Positions 1-3,933 of a stretch of 5,707 nucleotides of DNA are shown here, one piece after another. A program made the position numbers and the translations under genes. Location of the stretch: positions 1 to 5,707 of the forward strand of contig JAEYRA010000189.1 of assembly GCA_023409755.1 (NCBI GenBank), in the 5' to 3' direction. This DNA is from Bacillota bacterium. GTDB lineage: Bacteria > Bacillota > Clostridia > Christensenellales > UMGS416. How positions within the stretch are numbered: position 1 is the first letter of the stretch; every line of letters begins with the position of its first letter. The notes under the pieces were generated by a model, which worked only from the letters and a program-made list of their open reading frames with translations, did no database searches and was not told the DNA's origin.

Positions 1-26
1 CCCCTATTGCGTGTACACCCCCTGCA

Positions 27-54
27 GCCGCCAGCCGGTTCATCCGGCGGCGGC
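27..54. repeat. Bulged hairpin module (copy 1 of 2)
   Basis: GCCGCC (27-32), an unpaired A33, then GCCGG (34-38), loop TTCAT, CCGGC (44-48) and GGCGGC (49-54) form an 11-bp stem with one bulge. The copy at 3597-3624 is almost identical and is followed by the same CACGAAACA. The two copies differ at C31/T3601 and G50/A3620, which are partners in the stem, so C-G is replaced by T-A and pairing is kept. Confidence 0.85.
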
Positions 55-73
55 ACGAAACACAATGAACGGA

Positions 74-99
74 GCACGCACCCCTCCCACGTGAGTGGC
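74..99. repeat. Conserved 26-nt box (copy 1 of 2)
   Basis: This box matches 3643-3668 at 21 of 26 positions by eye. In both arrays it lies about 20 nt after the bulged hairpin, so hairpin and box probably form one larger module. It contains CGTGAG near its 3' side. A short stem pairing its sixth to eighth bases with its twenty-second to twenty-fourth would be CAC/GTG here and CGC/GCG in the other copy, but it is only 3 bp and other folds are possible. Confidence 0.6.
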
Positions 100-153
100 G
101 TCCCCATCGTGAAACCCGGCACGACTCACACAGCCGGATGCCGCGCGCCCACC

Positions 154-215
154 GCATTGCTACGCAATGCTCACCCTGCTCCCAACGATTCATTAGAATC
201 GTCTGCCGCAGGGTG
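154..215. repeat. Compound hairpin module (copy 1 of 2)
   Basis: A small hairpin, GCATTGC-TAC-GCAATGC (154-170), is followed by a two-level hairpin. The outer stem is CACCCTGC (172-179) with GCAGGGTG (208-215). The inner stem is ACGATTC (185-191) with GAATCGT (196-202), and the loop is ATTA. The same structure stands at 3447-3508, where both stems are nearly unchanged but the four loop bases are TACC. Conserved stems around a changed loop are what a structural constraint would give. Confidence 0.85.
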
Positions 216-255
216 GGGCCCAGTGGGCGGCGTGTACGTCGCGCGGCAAAACGAC

Positions 256-273
256 GCTCGTAACGAGCTCTCC
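256..273. repeat. GCTCG-TAA-CGAGC hairpin box
   Basis: A 5-bp hairpin with a TAA loop (256-268) is followed by TCTCC. Related boxes of the form CGAG-N2-CTCC occur at 3547-3562 (with the hairpin) and at 3841-3850 (without the left arm). In all three places the next module begins with CTCGCGG, directly or after an inserted hairpin. Confidence 0.65.
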
Positions 274-278
274 TGACT

Positions 279-327
279 CGCGGCGATCGCGAAGCGGTCG
301 CCGCGAAAGCGGAGCGAAAGCGAAGCG
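279..327 (-). repeat. 12-bp hairpin with GCGAAAGCG tail, abutting a stop codon (copy 1)
   Basis: CGCGGCGATCGC (279-290), loop GAA and GCGGTCGCCGCG (294-305) form a 12-bp stem with one T-G wobble. A run of GCGAAAGCG/GCGAAGCG units follows at 304-327. Read on the minus strand, the module starts immediately after the TGA (330-328) of the tocopherol cyclase-like gene. The equivalent module at 3890-3933 starts immediately after the stop of the glycosyltransferase gene. There is no T-run after the stem on either strand, so it is not a standard intrinsic terminator, although it could protect the mRNA 3' end or block read-through. Confidence 0.75.
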
Positions 328-1473
328 TCAGCGCAGCGCCAGTTCTCCGCTCACCTCCATGCCCCCGCCGTCGCTCTCCCCTTCGTACATCACCGTACCG
401 CTGGGGGCGGTGAGCCGCACCCACACCCGGGCATCGGGGCTTTCCTCCACGGTGCGTTCCATGCGGCCAAGAAGCGGCGCGGCCAGTGTGCCCACGCGGC
501 CGGCGGCGGCTTGGAAGGACAGGGTTCCTGCAGGGCCGGAAGCCGAACCCTGCAGATTGTGGCCCTGCACGGTGAGCTCCCCCAGCCTGCCCCGCGCGTA
601 GGTGGCAAACAGCGTCAGCCGCTGCCCCGGCCGGTGCAGGAAGGCAAAGAAGCCCGGGAACGTGCGCCCGTGCCAGGGGATGTCCGCGGCGGAAAGGAAG
701 AACGTGGCTCCATCGCCGAAGCGGTTGGCGTGCAGCCACACCCACGCCCGGGGGAACGACCGTCCCCAGTCCTTCTCAGTGTACCCCAGGCCGCCGGTCA
801 GGTCGTGGGTGACGGTGCCGCCCGCCCCATCCGCCGCGCACAGCGTGCCCACCAGGCCGTGCCGGATGCTGACAATGGCGTGGTAGCACTCCATACCGGG
901 CAGGAAGCCGAACGGCCCCATGATGCCCGGCCAATGGGGCGTACCCGGGAAGGGCACGGCGTCCACAAACCGCACATCGGCCTGGAAGGACCGGCCGCCC
1001 TGTGCCACACGGAGCCACAGTCTTTGCCGGGAGCCGAAAAACACCGGTTCACCGCCGTCGGGGTTGCCAATGTAGACGGCAAACGCCCCACAGCCCCAGC
1101 CGAACCACCCCAGCGGGTAACGGGCCTGCAGCACCGGGCTGCCGTCGCCAGGCAGCACCTGCACAAAGCAGTGGGCGCTTTCCGGGCTCGGGGGCATCCA
1201 GCAATAGGGAGGATCCTCCACGCCATCTGCGCGGGCCACCCCGTGCGTTCCCTTCGCCCCCGCCCCCGTGGCCACCCCCACAATGACGGCCCACTGGCCT
1301 TGCCCGCCGCGGTCCGCCAGGCGGAAATACCAGCCTTCAAACAACCCCGGCCGCCCCAGGCTGCCCTGGAAGCGTTCCGGGTGAAACGGATCAAACAACG
1401 TCGAACCCTCCTTGCCGCGCACGGTGCGCCCGCAGCCATGCGTGGACGCAATGCCCCCAGTAGCATGCACCAT
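328..1473 (-). CDS. Tocopherol cyclase-like protein
   Basis: This 381-residue protein resembles the tocopherol cyclase-like family, whose plant and cyanobacterial members (VTE1, slr1737) close the chromanol ring of vitamin E. Family hallmarks visible are HPERFQG (31-37), FEGWYFRLAD (45-54), PFGFLPGMECYHAIVSIRH (187-205) and the signature GYTEKDWGRSFPRAWVWLHAN (230-250; key residues E233, K234, D235, W236). It has no signal peptide or membrane segment, and its length is close to the cyanobacterial enzymes. The ATG at 1473 is chosen because GGAGAG (1481-1486) lies 7 nt upstream; the frame stays open far upstream only as antisense to amtB. The first 25 or so residues look poorly conserved. Firmicutes do not make tocopherol as far as I know, so the substrate is unknown; a lipid or other hydrophobic ligand is conceivable. 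It is divergent from amtB with no visible functional link. Confidence 0.88.
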   Translation of the reverse strand: MVHATGGIASTHGCGRTVRGKEGSTLFDPFHPERFQGSLGRPGLFEGWYFRLADRGGQGQWAVIVGVATGAGAKGTHGVARADGVEDPPYCWMPPSPESAHCFVQVLPGDGSPVLQARYPLGWFGWGCGAFAVYIGNPDGGEPVFFGSRQRLWLRVAQGGRSFQADVRFVDAVPFPGTPHWPGIMGPFGFLPGMECYHAIVSIRHGLVGTLCAADGAGGTVTHDLTGGLGYTEKDWGRSFPRAWVWLHANRFGDGATFFLSAADIPWHGRTFPGFFAFLHRPGQRLTLFATYARGRLGELTVQGHNLQGSASGPAGTLSFQAAAGRVGTLAAPLLGRMERTVEESPDARVWVRLTAPSGTVMYEGESDGGGMEVSGELALR

Positions 1474-1526
1474 TCGCACGCTCTCCAATCTTGCAGGATT
1501 TCTTTTTGAAAGGTGCAAAAAATTGG

Positions 1527-1555
1527 TTGACAGCGGTTCTGACCCAGCATATACT
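1527..1555 (+). promoter_or_regulatory. Housekeeping-sigma promoter of amtB-glnK
   Basis: A perfect -35 box TTGACA (1527-1532) is followed by a 17-nt spacer and a -10 box TATACT (1550-1555). An A/T-rich stretch (about 1501-1524) directly upstream could serve as an UP element. The predicted transcription start is near 1561-1563, giving a leader of about 160 nt before the amtB start codon. Such a strong promoter without an evident operator fits control at the level of early termination, described in the next entries. Confidence 0.85.
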
Positions 1556-1581
1556 ACAGCATAGAAATATCGCGATGCGCT

Positions 1582-1625
1582 CCTACGATGAGCCGTCGGC
1601 ATAGGTTTGGGAGCAATGGCGCTCC
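1582..1625 (+). promoter_or_regulatory. Candidate ANTAR-type dual-hairpin antiterminator in the amtB leader
   Basis: Two hairpins with six-base loops stand in tandem. The first is CCTACG (1582-1587), loop ATGAGC and CGTCGG (1594-1599), with one internal T-C mismatch. The second is GGAGC (1610-1614), loop AATGGC and GCTCC (1621-1625). ANTAR-domain regulators such as EutV and NasR bind RNA with two such hairpins whose hexaloops carry A at position 1 and G at position 4. The second loop fits exactly (A1, G4); the first has A1 but A at position 4. As in known cases, the second hairpin overlaps the terminator stem, so the two cannot form together. The inferred role is that a phosphorylated ANTAR regulator, encoded elsewhere, stabilises the pair and lets transcription enter amtB-glnK. 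Clostridial ANTAR regulators near glnA are known to control nitrogen genes. The first hairpin is the weak point. Confidence 0.68.
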
Positions 1626-1655
1626 ACCGTTTCGGTGGGGTGCCATTTTTATTTT
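1617..1655 (+). terminator. Leader intrinsic terminator (attenuator) of amtB-glnK
   Basis: TGGCGCTCCACCG (1617-1629) pairs with CGGTGGGGTGCCA (1633-1645) across a TTT loop over 13 positions, two of them G-T wobbles. AA at 1615-1616 can extend the stem into the T-run. It is followed by TTTTTATTTT (1646-1655). This is a textbook intrinsic terminator placed about 75 nt before the amtB start codon and after its promoter, so it must be bypassed for expression. Its left arm contains the loop 3' half and the right arm of the upstream antiterminator hairpin. Confidence 0.9.
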
Positions 1656-1704
1656 GCCCGGGATCGACCGCGGGGCGGTTGGGATAAAGAGGAGAATACG
1701 GAGT

Positions 1705-1712
1705 AAAGGAGA
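1705..1712 (+). promoter_or_regulatory. Ribosome binding site fixing the amtB start
   Basis: AAAGGAGA lies 8 nt (counted from the last base of GGAG) before the ATG at 1720. It decides against the in-frame ATG at 1588, which lies inside the leader hairpins and would add 44 residues translated from the terminator. Confidence 0.88.
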
Positions 1713-1719
1713 ATTGCCC

Positions 1720-2961
1720 ATGTCCACCATCAACAGCGGCGATACCGCTTATGTGCTGGTCTGCAGCGCACTGGTCTTGCTCATGACCCCTGCTTTGGCC
1801 TTCTTCTACGGCGGCCTCGTACGCAGAAAGAACGTGCTCAACATGATGATGGCCTCCTACGCGACGATTGGCGTGGCGTCCGTTCTGTGGGTGCTCATCG
1901 GGTACAGCATCAGCTTTGGCAACGACATCGCCGGCCTCTTTGGGGGGCTGAACTTCTTCGGCATGAACGGCGTGCCGGTGGAAGCGCCGGAGGGCGGCGG
2001 CATCGCCCCGATGACCTTTGCCATCTTCCAGATGATGTTTGCCGTCATCACCCCCGCGCTCATCACCGGCTCCATCGCCGAGCGGATGCGCTTCCCGGCC
2101 TTGATGGCGTTTGTCATGGTGTGGTCCATCCTCGTTTACTACCCGCTGGCCCACATGGTCTGGAGTGCCGACGGCATCCTCTTCCAGGCGGGCGACCTTG
2201 ACTTCGCGGGCGGCAACGTCGTTCACATCTCCTCGGGCGTGTCGGCTCTGGTGCTGGCCATCCTGCTGGGCAAGCGCCGCGGCCACGGCGTGGTGAAGAC
2301 CACACCCCACAACGTTCCGTTTGTTCTCTTGGGTGCGGCTCTCCTGTGGTTCGGCTGGTTCGGGTTCAACTCCGGCTCGGCCCTGGCGGCCAACGGCCTG
2401 GCCGTGCACGCATTCCTCACCACCAACACCGCCGCCGCTGCGGCCCTTGTCTCCTGGATGCTCATTGACATCATCACCGTGGGCAAGCCCACCGCCGTGG
2501 GGGCCGCCACCGGTGTGGTCATCGGCCTGGTGGCCATCACCCCCGGCGCCGGGTTCGTGCCGGTGTGGGCCTCCCTCGTCATCGGCCTGCTGGTCAGCCC
2601 CATCTGCTGGTTCTTCATCAGCAAGGTAAAGGGAAAGTTTGGTTACGACGACGCGCTGGACGTCTTCGGGTGCCACGGCATCGGCGGCATCTGGGGTGGC
2701 ATCGCCACTGGCCTCTTTGCCTCCAAGGCGGTCAACGCTGCCGGCAACGACGGCCTGTTCTTCGGCAATGCCCATCAGCTTCTGGTGCAGTTGGAAGGCA
2801 TCGGCCTGACCATCCTGCTGGCTGCCGTGGCCACCTTCGTCATCACCAAGGGCATTGGGCTCGTCACCCGGCTGCGCGTCACCCCGCGGGAGGAAGCCGA
2901 CGGTCTGGACGGCTCGCAGCACGGGGAATCGGCTTATCCGTCCTTCCAGGGCTTGGATTGA
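1720..2961 (+). CDS. amtB: Ammonium channel (Amt family)
   Basis: This 413-residue inner-membrane protein conducts ammonium as NH3 or NH4+ through each pore of a trimer. It aligns with E. coli AmtB over its whole length with about eleven hydrophobic membrane spans. Visible pore residues are the gate phenylalanines F103 (FQMMF) and F216 (GWFGFNSGS), W148 (AHMVW) and S220 of the external ammonium site, D161 in LDFAGG, and the twin histidines H169 (VVHI) and H319 (FGCHGIGG). The C-terminal tail with GLDGSQHGESAYP is the conserved cytoplasmic segment that GlnK contacts. No signal peptide is predicted, as is usual outside proteobacteria. glnK follows after 18 bp in the same operon. Expression appears to be controlled by the leader promoter, antiterminator hairpins and terminator. 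nrgA is the name used in Bacillus. Confidence 0.97.
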   Translation: MSTINSGDTAYVLVCSALVLLMTPALAFFYGGLVRRKNVLNMMMASYATIGVASVLWVLIGYSISFGNDIAGLFGGLNFFGMNGVPVEAPEGGGIAPMTFAIFQMMFAVITPALITGSIAERMRFPALMAFVMVWSILVYYPLAHMVWSADGILFQAGDLDFAGGNVVHISSGVSALVLAILLGKRRGHGVVKTTPHNVPFVLLGAALLWFGWFGFNSGSALAANGLAVHAFLTTNTAAAAALVSWMLIDIITVGKPTAVGAATGVVIGLVAITPGAGFVPVWASLVIGLLVSPICWFFISKVKGKFGYDDALDVFGCHGIGGIWGGIATGLFASKAVNAAGNDGLFFGNAHQLLVQLEGIGLTILLAAVATFVITKGIGLVTRLRVTPREEADGLDGSQHGESAYPSFQGLD

Positions 2962-2979
2962 GAGAGGAGCGACTGCGCT

Positions 2980-3318
2980 ATGAAGAAGATCGAAGCAATC
3001 ATCCGTCCCTCCCGCATGGAGGAGGTCAAGGACGCACTCAGCCAAATAGACATCAACGGCATCACCATCAGCCAGGTGATGGGCTGCGGCCGGCAAAAGG
3101 GCCTGACCGAAGTCTACCGCGGCTCGCAAATTGACATCAACGTCCTACCCAAGATCAAGTTCGAAATCGTCGTGGACGACGACGTGGCGGAGAAGGTCAT
3201 TTGCGCCATCGTGGAAGCCGCCCGCCTGGGTGAGATTGGCGACGGCAAGATCTTCATCTACACCGTCGAGGACGCCGTCCGCATCCGCACCGGCGAGCGC
3301 GGCACAGGCGCCCTGTAA
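2980..3318 (+). CDS. glnK: P-II nitrogen regulatory protein
   Basis: This 112-residue cytoplasmic protein is a full-length P-II signal protein. It forms a trimer that binds ATP or ADP and 2-oxoglutarate and plugs AmtB when nitrogen is sufficient. Seen in the sequence are Q39 and K58 of the ligand site, the T-loop (about 37-55), the B-loop GDGKIF (87-92) and the C-terminal phosphate-binding R101 and R103 in RIRTGERG. Tyr46 (EVYRG) is kept, but the position of Tyr51, uridylylated by GlnD in enteric bacteria, is isoleucine. Control by uridylylation is therefore unlikely, as for Bacillus GlnK. GAGGAG (2964-2969) provides the ribosome binding site, 10 nt before the ATG. The gene follows amtB by 18 bp, the classic amtB-glnK pair, and shares its promoter and leader. 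GlnB is the alternative family name; linkage to amtB favours GlnK. Confidence 0.96.
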   Translation: MKKIEAIIRPSRMEEVKDALSQIDINGITISQVMGCGRQKGLTEVYRGSQIDINVLPKIKFEIVVDDDVAEKVICAIVEAARLGEIGDGKIFIYTVEDAVRIRTGERGTGAL

Positions 3319-3352
3319 CATCAGATCCACCGGACCCCTTCCTTCTTTGCCG

Positions 3353-3376
3353 CGGCGGAGGTGCAAACCTCCGCCG
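3353..3376 (+). terminator. Hairpin after glnK, possible operon end
   Basis: A 10-bp GC-rich perfect stem (left arm 3353-3362, right arm 3367-3376) closes on a GCAA loop, a GNRA tetraloop, 34 nt after the glnK stop. It is followed by TTCGGCTTCCC rather than a proper T-run, so intrinsic termination is doubtful. It may mark or protect the 3' end of the amtB-glnK message. From here to about 3446 I see nothing else. Confidence 0.45.
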
Positions 3377-3446
3377 TTCGGCTTCCCATGGGGGCAGACA
3401 ACCTGAGGACAGCATCCCAACGCAAACGAAAGCCGCCCGGCCCTTC

Positions 3447-3508
3447 GCATTTCTTCGCAATGCCACCCTGCTCTCAACGATTCTACCGAATCGTCTGCCG
3501 CAGGGGGG
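3447..3508. repeat. Compound hairpin module (copy 2 of 2)
   Basis: This is the counterpart of 154-215. The small leading hairpin, GCATTTC with GCAATGC, has one mismatch here. The outer stem is CCACCCTGC (3463-3471) with GCAGGGGGG (3500-3508), one A-G mismatch. The inner stem ACGATTC (3477-3483) with GAATCGT (3488-3494) is perfect, and its loop is TACC instead of ATTA. Confidence 0.82.
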
Positions 3509-3546
3509 TAATACCGGGCGATCTGTGCGCCGGGTGGTTCAATTCC

Positions 3547-3578
3547 CTCGTGACGAGCACTCCCCCTCGCGGCTGTCG
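3547..3578. repeat. CTCG-TGA-CGAG box with partial CTCGCGG module
   Basis: CTCG-TGA-CGAG (3547-3557) followed by CACTCC parallels the box at 256-273. It runs into CTCGCGGCTGTCG (3566-3578), which resembles the start of the stop-abutting module at 3889-3900. The right arm of that module's stem and its GCGAAAGCG tail are absent, so this is a truncated copy that leads straight into the bulged hairpin. Confidence 0.55.
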
Positions 3579-3596
3579 TGGAACATCCCCCCAGTA

Positions 3597-3624
3597 GCCG
3601 TCAGCCGGTTTATCCGGCGACGGC
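3597..3624. repeat. Bulged hairpin module (copy 2 of 2)
   Basis: GCCGTC (3597-3602), bulged A3603, GCCGG, loop TTTAT, CCGGC and GACGGC (3619-3624) match the hairpin at 27-54. Pair T3601-A3620 replaces C31-G50. The loop differs by one base. The flanking CACGAAACA is shared. Confidence 0.85.
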
Positions 3625-3642
3625 ACGAAACAGCCCGCTGTG

Positions 3643-3668
3643 GCACTCGCCCCTCTCGCGTGAGCGGC
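3643..3668. repeat. Conserved 26-nt box (copy 2 of 2)
   Basis: This is the partner of 74-99 at the same distance from the bulged hairpin. In this copy CTCGC (3646-3650) can pair with GCG-T-GAG around a CCCTCTC loop, leaving one bulged T; the other copy does not support exactly that fold. Confidence 0.58.
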
Positions 3669-3741
3669 CCAGACGCAGGAGGCGTCAAGGCCAAGCGCCG
3701 TGATGGCGCTGCGAAGCAACACCATAGCCGCACGATGCGGC
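3666..3741. repeat. Cluster of three short perfect hairpins
   Basis: Three hairpins with five-base loops follow one another. GACGC-AGGAG-GCGTC (3672-3686) is enclosed by GGCC arms (3666-3669 and 3689-3692). AGCGCC-GTGAT-GGCGCT occupies 3694-3710, and GCCGC-ACGAT-GCGGC occupies 3727-3741. A TGC-GAA-GCA mini-hairpin lies between the last two. None of them recurs in array A. Their close packing suggests a multi-stem RNA or a nest of small palindromic repeats. Confidence 0.6.
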
Positions 3742-3795
3742 GTAAGGCGCGCAGGCGTTTCCCCGAAAAACCACTTACGAGCAAAACAGCAGGAA

Positions 3796-3824
3796 GCCCG
3801 CCAGCGACATGCGCGGTGGCGGGC
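3796..3824. repeat. GCCCGCC hairpin
   Basis: GCCCGCC (3796-3802) pairs with GGCGGGC (3818-3824), and GCG/CGC (3804-3806 with 3812-3814) can pair inside. On the minus strand the stem is followed by TTCCTGCTGTTTT, a poor T-rich tract, so a weak terminator for the glycosyltransferase gene is conceivable but unproven. Confidence 0.5.
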
Positions 3825-3852
3825 CATGGTATCATTTTGACGAGTGCTCCCA

Positions 3853-3883
3853 GTCACCTTTGACGCCAAGCGGCAAAGGTGAC
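3853..3883. repeat. GTCACCTTTG hairpin, apparently an inserted module
   Basis: GTCACCTTTG (3853-3862) pairs with CAAAGGTGAC (3874-3883) over 10 bp. Inside, after one A-G mismatch, CGC/GCG pairs around a CAA loop. It sits exactly between a CTCC box (3847-3850) and the CTCGCGG of the next module. In array A (270-283) and at 3559-3572 only a few bases separate those two elements, so this hairpin looks like a module inserted as a unit. Confidence 0.7.
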
Positions 3884-3889
3884 CTAACT

Positions 3890-3933
3890 CGCGGCCGTCG
3901 CGTCAGCGGCGGACGCGAAAGCGAAGCGAATCG
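3890..3933 (-). repeat. 12-position hairpin with GCGAAAGCG tail, abutting a stop codon (copy 2)
   Basis: CGCGGCCGTCGC (3890-3901), loop GTCA and GCGGCGGACGCG (3906-3917) pair at 11 of 12 positions. Compared with 279-305, pair G285-C299 is replaced by C3896-G3911 and A286-T298 by G3897-C3910; pair G283-C301 becomes a G-A mismatch. The tail GCGAAAGCGAAGCG follows, and TCG then touches the complement of the glycosyltransferase stop codon (3936-3934). Confidence 0.75.

Larger units (their letters stand above)
1..327. repeat. Intergenic hairpin-module array A
   Basis: This stretch holds no credible gene. It is a chain of GC-rich inverted repeats, most of which recur in the 3447-3933 spacer. On the plus strand the order is a bulged hairpin (27-54), a 26-nt conserved box (74-99), a small hairpin plus long compound hairpin (154-215), a GCTCG-TAA-CGAGC hairpin box (256-273) and a 12-bp hairpin followed by GCGAAAGCG-like repeats (279-327). 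The only open frame, 7-276 plus, runs through the hairpins and lacks any family resemblance. The array lies directly downstream of the minus-strand gene ending at 328, so it would be transcribed as that gene's 3' UTR. Its left edge is probably outside the window. The function is unknown; mRNA 3'-end protection, termination or a mobile palindromic element are all possible. Confidence 0.8.
3447..3933. repeat. Intergenic hairpin-module array B
   Basis: This is a gene-free chain of at least eight inverted repeats between the convergent glnK and glycosyltransferase genes. On the plus strand the order is the compound hairpin (3447-3508), a CGAG box with a partial CTCGCGG module (3547-3578), the bulged hairpin (3597-3624), the 26-nt box (3643-3668), three short hairpins (3666-3741), a GCCCGCC hairpin (3796-3824), a second CGAG box (3841-3850), an inserted GTCACCTTTG hairpin (3853-3883) and the stop-codon-abutting module (3890-3933). 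Four of these are also in array A. Open frames here (for example 3483-3869 minus) begin inside hairpins and show no protein-like features. The mosaic order suggests modules gained, lost or duplicated independently. Confidence 0.8.

Noticed and set aside
7..276. An 89-codon plus-strand open frame in array A.
   Set aside because: It reads through the hairpin modules, has low-complexity composition and no evident ribosome binding site.
27..327. A CRISPR array as the explanation of the repeats.
   Set aside because: The repeated units differ in length and sequence, are not evenly spaced, and are self-complementary hairpins of several kinds without uniform spacers.
1474..1600. A minus-strand promoter for the tocopherol cyclase-like gene.
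   Set aside because: TTGCAC with TGCAAG at 17-nt spacing can be picked out, but the -10 box is very poor and other pairs are no better, so no site is called.
1561..1660. A glutamine riboswitch or T-box as the amtB leader element.
   Set aside because: I cannot see the conserved cores of those RNAs; two hexaloop hairpins overlapping a terminator fit the ANTAR type better.
1588..1719. An in-frame 44-residue N-terminal extension of AmtB from the ATG at 1588.
   Set aside because: The ATG lies in the first leader hairpin, the segment crosses the intrinsic terminator, it is unlike Amt N termini, and AAAGGAGA precedes the ATG at 1720.
328..3129. A 933-codon minus-strand open frame spanning the tocopherol cyclase-like gene and the complement of amtB and part of glnK.
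   Set aside because: Only the part from 1473 down to 328 is protein-like. The upstream part is antisense to well-recognised amtB and glnK, is rich in His, Gly, Asp and Gln as expected of antisense GC-rich DNA, and a ribosome binding site stands right before 1473.
3483..3869. A 128-codon minus-strand open frame in array B.
   Set aside because: It starts inside the GTCACCTTTG hairpin and runs through repeated inverted modules, with no ribosome binding site that I can support and no recognisable domain. Similar frames would arise wherever these modules occur.
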